Shown here piece by piece: positions 26,395-37,594 of a DNA stretch of 64,000 nucleotides. How positions within the stretch are numbered: position 1 is the stretch's first letter; every line of letters starts with the position of its first letter. The position numbers and the translations under genes were made by a program. Below the pieces are notes generated by a model, which saw nothing but the letters and a program-made list of their open reading frames with translations, made no database searches and had not been told where the DNA came from. Source of the stretch: Biscogniauxia marginata (taxonomy: Eukaryota; Ascomycota; Sordariomycetes; Xylariales; Xylariaceae); the NCBI GenBank assembly GCA_022695795.1, contig MU404074.1, positions 62,001 through 126,000 of the forward strand, written 5' to 3'.

Positions 26395-28082
26395 TTAAGC
26401 CTTCTGTAGCCATTCCTCGTATCCGCCGGAGTACTTGCCGATGAGATATCTCATGGTCGACTTTGCTCTGCGGAATATGTTAGTGATGTTGATGATGACA
26501 CCACCAATACTCTCTCTTCCTCTTCCCCCCCTTCTCTCTCTCTCTGTGTGCGCGTGTGTGATGAGAGCGGGGTGCGTAGAAGACAAAATGACTTACAGGT
26601 TTTGGTAAGGGAGGCCGCATTGGTGTACATATGAGGCACATAGGTCCATGGAGCTATAAGATATGTAAGCATCGGAACAAGTTAATATGAGTACATACGA
26701 GCATGGGCCACGCCTACATTGAATATAACAAGCCGCGATCTGCAAAGTCTTCTCTCGGCTCGGCAGGGGGGAAATGGCGGAAGTAGGCGTTGATGTGCTC
26801 CGAACTGAAGTTGTACCTCGTACTTCGCCAGAGACCGATTTCATCTGCGGGGGCGAGATTGGTAGTTCGTCAACATGAGTAGTAGTGTGACATGGGATAA
26901 CACAGGAAGGACCGGCCACGAGAGAGGGAGTGCCCCTTTTCACAACTTACACTCGTTATGGCCGTATATACAACCGGCGTCGAAGATCACAGGCTTGCGG
27001 GTCTTCGCGTTTATGGCTATGTTTTTGTCCCACAGGTCTCCGTGGAGGAGAACTGTAGAGAAAGGAGTCAGTAATCTTGTTTCTTAGCAAAAGAGATAAT
27101 GGGATACGTCTCGAGAGTAGATGATGTCTCCTTCTAGGGAAATAATGCCTCTTAAAGATACAGCAAAGGTACAATTAAAGAAACTGCTGGATCTTCATAC
27201 CTGGTCTGATCGATCCGTGATCTGTTAAGGGCCGGAGCAAGCGCGGAACAACCTTCTGAAGCAGCTGTTTGGAGAGTCTTTCCATTTCAACATCCAGTGG
27301 ATGCCTATCCTTCTCTAACTCTAGACGATGCGTGAGCTCTCTGGTGAAGTACTCCTCCCATGTATCACACCATTCGTTCTCTCTCGGCACTACGCCCGAC
27401 CACGTCGTGCTGTGGAACCCGTACTTCCCCGAGGGCGAAGCGGCCTCCGCGCTCTTGTGGAAGCCAGCCAAACTCCTAGCGAGGTCCTCCGGCTCGGGGA
27501 GCTTGTCGATTAGTTCACTAGTGCGGATCTCTTTTTTAGTCCAGAGCTCTCCGTTAAAAGTTGAGGCGTCGTTGTCATCTCTGCTCACAGGAATTCGGCT
27601 AAGAAGAAATGCGTGTTCGGGATGTCTCTGTACGAGCCCCAGGCGACGGGCCGAGGCACGAAGTCAGGATTGACGGCGTGGAGCTCAGACATGCTGGCGA
27701 ACTCGCCTTCTGACATGCCCTTGCCTCTATCATTCGGGGTAATCTTGAGAAGATATGATTTGGGACTACCGTCAGCGAGCCTCACATCGAGACGGCCTAT
27801 TTGAGACCAAAAGCTGTGGCCGAACTGGGCCAATTGGGTAACCTCACTGCCTTTTGGCAATTCTATGATAGACGTTTACGCTTAGTTCCATGGGCTGATT
27901 ATTAGTAGGGACGATCAGGGAAACGTACTCTCTTTCACGTTAGCATCGGTCTTTTCAAATGGATCAGGAATGCCATTCGGCTTGCTATGATTATACTTCA
28001 TGCTGCAATTCTCGCGAGGGATTTCATTGACTATATGATACGAATATCGGAATAGTGTCCGGCAGGAAACTAAGGCGGCCAT
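26395..28082 (-). CDS. Fructosamine/ketosamine-3-kinase family protein
   Basis: Small-molecule kinase fold that phosphorylates protein-bound ketosamines (deglycation) in characterised members; the substrate here is unknown. Model of seven exons: 28082-27929, 27862-27589, 27517-27201, 27052-26951, 26844-26718, 26653-26597 and 26467-26395. All phases agree and give 367 aa. Family marks are SPKSYLLKI (ATP-binding Lys), DFVPRPVAWGSY, THFFLAEF, LPEPEDLARSLAGFH, GKYGFHSTTWSG, the catalytic loop LLHGDLWDKN at about residue 250, VIFDAGCIYGHNEYEIG, and a C-terminal MRYLIGKYSG. All introns are GT-AG with donors close to GTRNGT. The N-terminal exon is the least certain part; an internal Met lies in exon 1. 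No frameshift is needed once the introns are removed. Confidence 0.88.
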
Positions 28083-28740
28083 TGTCTACCCATGTTAAGT
28101 ACGTAACAGACCATCGTGATTACCACGGAGATGCAGTTGGTTAAAAAGGTTGCATGCTGCATCCGTTTTGGGAAAAGGGTTGATAGTAGTATCAAGCCCA
28201 ACATTTAACATCCAATTGCATGTCTGCGGTCTTTAACACTCGTATAGGTATCCATGGAATGGAGTAGGATATGATAGCTCGATGATCTTGGCCTAGGAAA
28301 TATAACAGCTTTCTAAATTTTGCAGCTCATAATTGTCGAAAGTTTATAGCACATCCGCAAAATCCCTGGATAGGTTACTATGCTGTATTCATGCTGTATT
28401 CGGGTCCGTAATTGCATGTAAGTCAAGCGATGATGCGATCGTGTTGGTGTTGGTGTTGGTTTTGATGTAGGTTGGTTGTAGGTACCTAAGCTCTGAACCA
28501 ATCAATACTTCCAGGTTGTATGACCCCCACTTCACGCTTTAAGCTTCACACTCTTCGGCACTAACAGCTCTTATCGATATACCATCATTATCGATACCAC
28601 CAACAAGCTCGATTGAAGCACGTGATAGCCATCCTGAAATTTTTGGCACATTTTACGGAGCGCAGGGTCGCGCAACTCAGGAACAAGAGGGGTCCATCGT
28701 GAAGAGAGCAAGCTGTTGTCTTCCGAATACAGGCTTCAAC
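28083..28740. other. Divergent promoter region
   Basis: Separates the reverse-strand kinase-like gene from forward-strand uS4m, so it should hold both promoters. It contains a short GTGTTG-type tandem repeat at 28441-28460 and a GGTACCTAAG motif at 28481-28490. No gene is seen. Confidence 0.6.
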
Positions 28741-30211
28741 ATGAAACCCAAAAGATTCCACGGCCTGAAACGGCCGGTAAGCTCCCCAATTGCGCATTTT
28801 TCCTTTCCAAATTAGCCCTCACTGACGCCGTTATTCTGCAGAAACTCCGCCAGACGTGGAACAAGTACAACCTGTACAACATGTACCGCCAGCGCAATCC
28901 CAAGATCGGCCGCGGCGACAACGAGACCTTCTTCCAGCAGAAGTGGCGGGCCAAGGGCATGTTGCGCGCATACCACGGCGAGCACGTCGTCGAGCGCAAG
29001 TGGGAGCGCATGTTCAGCCGTCGCCTGCTGGGTGTCGCCTCGATGGACGCCAAGTACATGGCTGCCTACGACGGCTCCGAGCTGGCCGCCGGCCGTGGTT
29101 CCGGCCGCGACCAGCCCCCGAAGTGGGACAAGGACTTCATCCCAGAGCCAACCTTGACCCCCTACATGCAGATGGCCTTCGCCCCTATGGAGAGGAGGCT
29201 TGACATCGCCGTCTTCCGCGCCATGTTTGCGAGCAGCGCGAGGCAGGCCAGACAGTTCTGTGTTCATGGCGCCGTCAAGGTCAACGGCAAAGTGGTGAGT
29301 ACCTATCTGCTGCCTACATACCCTTTCTAGCAGAAGTATATACACATATATGTATACATAAGTAGCTGACACAAGTCCGTCCTCAGATGCCGTTCCCCGG
29401 CTACCGTCTCAACCCCGGCGACATGTTCCAAGTCGACCCCGATCGCGTCATGTACGCAACCGGCGCGAAGAAGAATATTCCATCTGGAGGACCCACCAGG
29501 CAACCAGGGGCAAACGCCCAGCAAGACGACCCCGATGCGGAGGCAGAGGAGGGAGCGGGAGAGTCGGAAACATCAGAAGCTAAGCCTGCAGAGGCAGAAC
29601 AGGACCCAGACACGACGGACGCACCCGAACCCGTGAAGGTAGACATGAAACCGACGCGGCAGCAGATCATAGAGATGGCCCAACAAGCCAAGGCAATCCT
29701 GGCAGAGGAGGACCTCAGCGGGGGGCAGAAGCAGTCCCTGCGGAAATTCCTCCAGAACATGAAGCAGCTGCTCTCGCGCGCCGGCCGTTCCGGCTCCTCG
29801 CCCGCGGAGGTCGCCGACGAGCTGGCGAGCATGGTCTCGAGCCTGAGCATAGGCCGGGACTCGTCGGCCGACCAGCAGCAGCAGCAGCAGTCGTCGTCGT
29901 CGTCGGACGACCCGATCGACGGGCTCAGCGACGACCAGCTCGCCGAGCTGGAGCGGCGCATGGAGGAGCACGTGCGCGAGGAGGAGGACAACCCGGTCGA
30001 CCCCTCCAAGCCCTACGCGACGCCCTGGCGGCCCCGCCCCTACATGGCCCCCTTCGCCTTCATCCCGCGCTACCTCGAGGTCAACCAGAACGTCTGCTCC
30101 GCCGTCTACCTGCGGCACCCCGTCGCGCGCTCCGGCCAGGCCGAGGTCCCCACCCCGTTCCCCTACGAGGTCAGCCAGTTGGCGTTCAACTGGTACCTGA
30201 GACGGCGGTAG
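28741..30211 (+). CDS. Mitochondrial small-subunit ribosomal protein uS4m (Nam9-like)
   Basis: Component of the mitochondrial 37S ribosomal subunit. Model: exons 28741-28776, 28842-29294 and 29387-30211, giving 437 aa with all introns in phase 0. The first exon codes only [12 protein letters not shown], the typical fungal start; the second opens [13 protein letters not shown]. An S4 RNA-binding domain lies at about 130-185 ([31 protein letters not shown], then [10 protein letters not shown]). A fungal-specific acidic, Gln/Ser-rich insert follows, with a CAG/TCG repeat coding six Gln and five Ser near 29874-29907, and a conserved C-terminus ([20 protein letters not shown]). The long antisense frames over this gene come from its GC-rich third positions. 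Confidence 0.92.
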
Positions 30212-31986
30212 AAAAAAAAAAGGATTTTTATATTAAATAAAATAGGTTAAGGGGAAACAACGAAATTAAAGGAGAAATTTCTATTATTACGGAGCTTAAG
30301 ACTTCGGTTGTCTGGTGTAGTCGGCCCGGGCGTACGAGATCAAGGTAGGGAGCCCTCGGGGGGTAGGACTTCGAGGTGTATACCGCATGGTGATGTTAAC
30401 GGCCTTGTCGTCTTCACGAGCATGTCTATACGTCTAGATTCCATCGACAACGCGGCACGGGAAAAAGGGGGGAAGGGGCATGATCCTCCTCATCATCATC
30501 ATCATCTAATGATAACGTGGTGCTAGCCAGCTGGCTCTTAAAATGCTAGTAGCCCTCTCTATGTGCATATATAAAAGAACCAAGCCCGACTTGCCCTACC
30601 GTCAAGCTCGAGATCCGGGGAAGAGGAAAATAAGAGAAGAGAAGAGGGATTTGTACATAGAGAGATGTACAGGTATGAAACTTTTGTAACACCACTTCTC
30701 ACCAACCATTGAAAAGGTCTTTAAAACGCAGTTTGGAGTTTTTGAGATTGCCTGTCTGCTCGCTCCCCTCGGCCTTGTTCTGGCCTGGCCGGGCCAATGT
30801 TTAGTTTGGCTATACCAACGTCACGTAATGTCACGTCGCAGAGGATAAAAGTCGTGAGACGTTGAAAGTATTCGTACATTAGAAAGAAATTTTCACTCTT
30901 AAATTTTGTTTACTTACGACCTTTTCTACACATATAAAAGATTCACTATGATCAGGTACTAATGTGGAAAATAGAAGCGAGCAAAAAGCACTGATTACTG
31001 GCTCGTCAAGCAATGTTCATTACTAAGGCATCATCCTTTTTAATTGAGACGACTAAACTAGAAAACACATCGGAAGCTAGAGAACACTCAAGGAAAAAAA
31101 GATAACATAGTTGTCGAGACGTAAGGAAAAACCAGAGGCCAAGTTCGTGGCCAGACGTGTGTTGAGGATGATCTCTCTCTCGTCAGATGGACCAAGCCAG
31201 CGAAACTTTCAAGCAACGCCATCCTACGAAAGAGAGAGCTCCTCCTAAAATACAGGTATCTAGTCAGGGGGGATATTTTGTGGTGACAAGCGTTATCCTC
31301 CATGTCCTCAAACATGTCGAGCTCAACATTTTTCCCAACCAATTCCGGGTATTTTATCGTAACGGACTGAACGAGTAAAAACGCACATTTGACCATAAAG
31401 GAAAAGGAATGGCCGAGTAGGGACGCTCCGAGAGAACTAGGGTGGGATATATGTTGTCGACAAGATTATGTTCGGTGTTCGAGGTGTAATGATTTGACCA
31501 GTCAACAAGAGACTCCATAGATGCTGTCTCTTGTACCTATTCGTCAGATGCCATATCTACCCCTTTCTCCAGGTCGTGGGGGAAAAAAGGTTGGATCGTA
31601 TACGGCGACGTATAAGTAGAATGTTTGGAAGAATGGAATGTTGACCCGGCAAACCCCCCTGACCCTACTAAATCTCCTGTTGCCAGTTGTAGGGCGTCCG
31701 AACCCAACAGTAATGCTACGTGTTGGATACCCATCGCTCGGAGCCCACCTTGTGTTGGAAGCAAAAATTATCGGCCGTGTTTTTGTACCACCTATCACGA
31801 CCAGACATTCTCATTGACAACTTCCGCCAAAGGACAATCTTCTCGTGAGGTGTATTAGGTGAGGATAGATTAAAAAAAGAGGAGCTGAATAGACAGAAAG
31901 AAGTGAAGAAACGCGGCAGGCGGGTATGAAATGGGCATCATCAAGGCTCGGGCATAGATCGTAGGCTGAAGAGGGTCGTGACTGCT
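30212..31986. other. Convergent 3' intergenic region
   Basis: Lies between the 3' ends of uS4m and the septin gene. An AT-rich stretch with AATAAAATA just after the uS4m stop could act as a polyadenylation signal. A CAT repeat is at 30490-30506. The remaining frames are short and unrecognised. Confidence 0.6.
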
Positions 31987-33822
31987 TTAGCGCAAGGAGA
32001 ATCCCTTTCGCTTGCCCTCTTTCTCCAGCGGTCTGCCGCTCTCGACGCGGGCCTTCTTCTCTTCGAGTTCTAACCGTTGTCGTTCTAGCTGCTCCTTCAT
32101 TTCGCGGTGACGGGCGTACAGCTCTTCTTCGCTCTGCTTTAGCTTGCTCTCCTTTTCAGCCACCTTCTGCTGGAAGACCATCTTCATCTCAGCCTCCATC
32201 TTGGCGAGCTTCTGCTCGTGGAGGGCACGTTCCTCCTCCTGCTTGACAGCAGGGTTGACCTCCTTGAAAACGCTGGGGTCCTGAGCAACACCCATAGCAG
32301 TCAGCTTATCCGTCCGGTAGTTTTCGTAAAGGTTGTTATTTGTGTGCTCCTTGAGTTCCTCCATGTGCGTTCGGATAAGCATTTGTCGGAGCTTCACGAA
32401 ATCGCAATGTTCCTCGTTGTCCACCTCAATGACACCCCATGGGTAACGGCGACCGCGAACTTTGCGACCATCGGCGTTGGTGATCTCATTGTTGGCGCCA
32501 ACAACAGCAAATGGGACCTTGGACATGATCTCGTTGTTCTCGGCAATGGTCTCCTCATCATCGAGCTCGTAACGGGGCCCCTCAAAGATTTGGATACCGT
32601 GGTGCTTGATATCCGCGAGAATCTATGACCCAAATTAGCACGACGAATAACTAGATCGGCAGGGAAAACGTACCCTGGACTTGAAACTGAGAATCTCCTC
32701 ATCGGTGAGAGTGTCGGACTTGGCGATGACGGGAATCAAGTTGACCTTGGTGTGCAGGCGACGCATAACCTCAATGTCAAGAGGCTTCAGGGAGTGACCA
32801 GTAGGCTGGATGAAGTAGACGCAAGCATGAATGCGGTTGTCAACAATGTTCATGCGGTTGACCTTGTTTTCGGCATCCAAGTAAGCATCGTAACGCTGCT
32901 CGATGTTGTCGACAATAGGTCTCCACGACTCATCGTTGTTGACAAAATCTCCGAAACCAGGGGTATCCACCACAGTCAGGCGTAGACGAACGCCTGCTTC
33001 TTCGATGTCTGCGCTGATCGACTGAATGGAGACGGTCTTGGGTATTATGTCAAGGCTCGGTCCCTTTCGGTCCCGGGGAGGGTACAGAGAAGTGTTGAAC
33101 AGGGTGTTGACGAGCGTAGATTTACCCAGGCCAGATTCACCTGTGAACAATTACGTTAATATGAAGCCATTATGGAGACCAAGTTGCCACAACATACCAA
33201 CAACCATCACGTTGAAGTTGAAACCCTTTCGGACACTCTTGCGGTGCCATTGGTTCGGAAGGTTGGCAAATCCAACATAGCCAGTGAGCTTTCTTCGCAC
33301 AATATTCTTGCTGTCATTGATGATTGGACCCGAAGAAATTGGACCTGAAGAGACTGGGGCCTTGATGTTAGAAATGTCGAGCGTTGGCGATGGCAGCTGG
33401 GACTGGATCTGCTTGCCGTCGGCTGGCACAGGCGTAGTCGTACCGTTTGCAGCTATAAAAACACAAGTTAGCATCAGCTGTCGTTAGACACAGCCACGAA
33501 TCATAATAAAGATGCCGGGGAGCAAATTGCAAGATCGTGTCCGAAGGCAAATACCAGGAGCCGGGTCAGCATAGAGCTCATCGTAAGACATTGGCTTAAG
33601 CGGTCCAAGAGTGGGAGCATCGACAACCAACATGCTACGATAGTTACGGATAGACGGAGGCTGGTTCTCCGGTTCTGGCAAGCTGCTAGACCTGGTAGAA
33701 GAAACCGGGGGGATGTTTGCCGAGTCTCTGCGGGTGACAGAGGCCTTCTCCATGATGGCGTTGCTATCCAGCTGAACACTGCGGGCTCGTGCCTTGGCGT
33801 GACTGTTGAGGAAAGGAGGCAT
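31987..33822 (-). CDS. aspB: Septin, AspB/Cdc3-type
   Basis: GTP-binding cytoskeletal protein that assembles into filaments at septa, hyphal branches and conidiophores. Model: exons 33822-33555, 33452-33198, 33140-32674 and 32622-31987, giving 541 aa. A disordered N-terminus precedes [20 protein letters not shown] and the P-loop GESGLGKS at about 175-182, which spans an intron. Switch and specificity motifs follow ([20 protein letters not shown]), then the septin unique element ([18 protein letters not shown]). The C-terminus is a long charged heptad-rich coiled coil (about 440-530). Sequence context points to the Cdc3/AspB group. The 5' UTR may also be spliced: a donor GTAAGT at 34156 and an acceptor just before the ATG. 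The symbol is by orthology group. Confidence 0.93.
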
Positions 33823-36800
33823 GGTATGCTGAATTTTTTTGTTTTTATTTTCCAGGTTGAAGGGAGCGACTGTTCCTAACGATGGTCGACTATTCCAAAG
33901 AACCAAAAAGGGAGAGCCAAGTAGTAATAGATCAACCAAAAACACGCGAGGATTCGGTAACGAACGGACTGTTGGTGATGTTGGTAGGATGGGAAGAGGG
34001 GGAGATAGTCGAGGAGAAAGGGGCTGTCCCGTTCAGGTAGGGAAAGGCATCAGAAGCGGCGGGCATCGCTGGCAGCGGCGACACATGCGACTCGGGCGAT
34101 TCTTGCAACGTTGCTCACGATCCGGGTTGGCGACTGCAGAGGAAGAAACTACTTACCCATAATAGTTGATGTTGGAAGAGATGTCGAGACCTAGAAGATG
34201 CCAGAGGGGAAAGCGCGAAGTCTATGGAATGTCATCAAGGTCAGTTGCTGCGCTCATCAATAGCGGCCATCGAGAGGGAGCTCGTCGTCGAATCTAAGGG
34301 CTAAGGGGGGGGGAAGAGAGGCTGTTTCTGGGGATAGCAGACGTGACGCGGCAGGGAGTCGAGGGGGTCAAGGTTACTGGAACCAGGAGGTGTGAAAAGA
34401 AACTGGGAAGGTAGGAAAACAAGAAGGCGAGGATGCGATGGCTAAGGAAAGCTTGAACGGATTGTGTTCTTCCTCCTCTCTGCTTCCTGTCTCTTCCTTG
34501 GTAGTAATGCCGATGTTCACATACCCTGATTGACGCTTGGAGTCGCGTGTCGATGGCGTCGCAGGACCTTCTACGGGACGGGGTGACAAGAGGAAGGAGA
34601 ACGAGCGAGCGGACTGGGGAGGGCTAGTGGGAGAAAAGCAATGGAAGCTGCGCGTACAGATAGATTATTGTCGAATGAAGACGTAGTGAATGTCCGAATG
34701 GCAGTAGTAAATGTTAAGGGAAACAAGAGAAGGTGAAGAAGTGGGTGAAGATGAAAAGTGTGGTTCTACCTGGGATTGGTCGTGTGGCAGAAAGTAAAGT
34801 TGACCACAGGATTAGGAGGTTTGGTTGAATGGAAGGGAAGATTTTACGTGTACAGCAAGACAAGCGACCCGACCTCCTGTCTCTCTTGATGGTGTTGTCA
34901 ATCCAAGTCCGAATTGGCTAGGTAGCTTTTTTTTTCTCTCCCTTTTCCCTTGCCGGCTAAGGCTTTTTTTTTTTACTACTACCGCTCAAAAGGGGCTGCA
35001 GCTAGGTATCCTTTTTTTTACTCTCTCTAATCCCCCTTCCACTTCTACGCTACGCTAAACCAGGAAATACCTTGCCGCTACTAGCCCACTAACATGCTAG
35101 CTGCATATCTAAATGATATTCTGGTAGTGGGCACTTCCGGGTGCCAACTAGTGGCCAAGGCTCAGGTTTTGTCCGGGGGTTTAACAAGCACTGACATGGG
35201 GTCCTTGGGGGTCTTCTCCTCCATCTAGTTTTGTGATTGGCTGTAATTTCATATTTTCATTGAGATTTAATGATCCCAAGAGGCTCGAGCTCCATCCATC
35301 TGCTGCAATCTCGCTGCCACCTCATCATATGTTTTTATTTTTCCCGTTCTCAGTTCCTTACGGCGTCGCAAAACTCACAGGAGAAAAAATAATGATTTAA
35401 GCCTGCCTTGAAACCGATACTGCACACCATCTCGTTTCCCTGCCGCTGGGAATCGGTTTTTACACCAGACATTTGTTTCTGCCAAGCTATCCGCATGAAC
35501 GTTATTAGCGACTCCTCGAGCGAAGGACGGGAGATGATGGAGCTCGAATGAATTCGTCCGCTGCTAGGCCCTTTCTCAGGCCGTCTCCACCCAGTATTTC
35601 GCGTGATAATGTCCGGTACAAGGATGAGTTAGTTAAATTCGATTTGCCTATTTTAGGCATGTATCGATGCCAATTATCGACATGAATATCGCGTCGATGA
35701 AACAATGGTTCACAACTTTGTTTGTTTCGCTACATGTACGTACGGCAAGTTGGCAAGTGTCTCTTACTTCCTGATGAAGAATCGGCGACCATGTGATGTT
35801 TTATGTGTTGCCGCGGAAGTTGGCACTAGAAGCATATTCGCGACTTCGTAAAGACTACCCTGCACATACTTCGTACAAGAGGATGCAGTCTAGGGCGGGA
35901 AAGGAGAGGGGTGAGCTCGTGTTTGAGGACAAAGCATCGAAATCGTACTCCAACAAGGTAGAATGTACGTAGTGTTGCGCTGCTTGCAGGTGGTCACAAT
36001 CTTGTTCGGCCAGTAATAAATTGGGGTATTCCTGTGGGGAAGCCCTTAAACTGGATGGCCTCGCCTGCAGCAAATTGCGCTTGTGCACGGGAATCCCCTA
36101 AATTTCGGCTTGCCCTGTGGCAGATACCTACTACCCAGTACCCGACTAGCCCGACAGAGGCATATTTCGGAATATCAAACGCCGCCTTTCCGGCTCAGGT
36201 CTCTCTACAGGCTACTAGGTATCTCTGGCACTGATTGAAGTCTAAAGCACAACCTTGTGATTGAAGTTCCTCGTGCCCCTTACTCGTGCACGGACCTCGC
36301 CTGCGACGTCGAGTCCTACACCCACCGTAAAACAAGACTGGCCTACGGAATACGAGTATATAGGCCTAAACTTGTTGATAGTGGCAAAGTTCTTGATTTT
36401 GAAGCAGTAAGCTGCATGTGAGCCACTCTGAAGCTCGTGTAGGACTCAATCTTCGCCAATGAAAGTGCTAAAACGGTGCACCACAGATGTCGGTACGTAA
36501 GCTATTCAGTAATTATTCACGAGCACCCAAGACATCCGTACCAGTTGGCTTCAAGGACGAAGGTAGGTATGTACGGCCAATGCTGATTCAGTGATCTCTA
36601 GCATGATTTTCTCTTCCTCTCTCCCGGGGTGCAACAGTAGAAGCGAGATTTGTACAGGTAGACCGAAGGCCTGTCTCAGTTCTGTTATCTCGGCGGTGGT
36701 CTCAAATGCGAAAGCCGTATACCACGTAAACGAACGAAGGTTCCGATCAAGTTCTCAATTTCGCATTGAACGTCTATGAGCAACCCGTAACCTTCTCGAT

Positions 36801-36892
36801 GGGTGCGAGATATAGCTTCCCGTGATTTACAGGTTCCGATCCTCCTCGCCCACGACCTTACTGTCGTCTTGCTACCGCCATCATACGTCCCT
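33823..36892. other. Septin promoter and 3 kb intergenic region
   Basis: The first about 1 kb is CT/GA-rich and probably contains the septin 5' UTR and promoter; an upstream ATG followed at once by GTAAGT at 34160-34151 (reverse) suggests a 5' UTR intron. T-runs occur at 34928-34936 and 34964-34973. No gene is recognised between 35100 and 36890. Confidence 0.55.
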
Positions 36893-37594
36893 TCATCCCC
36901 TAATCAGAGCCAAAACAATCATGGCCGCCACAGAAATGCCAATGATTGCCCATACCAACTCCATGCCACTGTTGCCGTTGTAGATTCCACCGTGATTGAC
37001 GCCGGTGACCACCTGAACCGCCCTGCCGGTAGCGCCGTGTACTTCGTTGTGGTACGGGCAGTTGTCAGCCTGCTCCTTGTCCTTGTGTCCCCAGTGTCCA
37101 AGGAAACCGGGGTTGTTGGTAGCAGCCTTGGGGTTTGGGGCTTTGTTGCTGTTGGGCTGGTTGATACCAGAGTTGTTTCGGTCTCGGTGTCGCTGCAGCG
37201 CGACCTGGTTGGGCTCCATCGTCGTTGATGTGGCGGTCGGGGCGTCTTCTGATCTTAAGCGCTTCGAAGTCTTAGATAGAATCGAGGAAAGGGAAGGTAG
37301 AAAGGGGAATGATAGTGGTGATACACCCGGTAGGCGGTCCTGGATGTTGTGCAGGGTGATAACAACAGCCCGATTCGCGAATTTCTTCGCAAGAGACGCG
37401 ATAGAGATTACCACAATAGCAAGAATCAGGCGCGACTTGGGAGACAAAGTCTCGAGGATTGGTCGTAGCTCGCCGGCGCCTTTCTGGAGAATGCGCATGG
37501 CGATTGAAGGTACCGCGGTATCGGCAGGCTTCGGCATTGTGTCACGAGAGGCACTGATGATATTGTCGACTTGACCGAGGGTGACAGACTCCAT
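36893..37594 (-). CDS. Unknown protein with two hydrophobic segments
   Basis: Single-exon frame of 233 aa from the ATG at 37594; the frame is open further upstream to 37810, but the first ATG there gives a less likely leader. Visible features are a hydrophobic segment at about 55-70 (RLILAIVVISIASLAKK), a basic and Ser-rich middle, an Asn/His/Gly-rich stretch, and a C-terminal hydrophobic segment (LVWAIIGISVAAMIVLAL) ending two residues before the stop, as in tail-anchored proteins. No family is recognised. Ordinary coding-like composition supports reality; start and exon structure are uncertain. Confidence 0.5.
   Translation of the reverse strand: MESVTLGQVDNIISASRDTMPKPADTAVPSIAMRILQKGAGELRPILETLSPKSRLILAIVVISIASLAKKFANRAVVITLHNIQDRLPGVSPLSFPFLPSLSSILSKTSKRLRSEDAPTATSTTMEPNQVALQRHRDRNNSGINQPNSNKAPNPKAATNNPGFLGHWGHKDKEQADNCPYHNEVHGATGRAVQVVTGVNHGGIYNGNSGMELVWAIIGISVAAMIVLALIRG

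Noticed and set aside
27175..27860. Apparent frameshift in the kinase-like gene
   Set aside because: A 71 bp intron (27588-27518, GTGAGC...TAG) restores the frame and the family motif order.
28812..29372. Antisense frames over uS4m (also 29401-30118)
   Set aside because: The forward strand encodes clear S4-domain protein; the antisense frames follow from codon bias.
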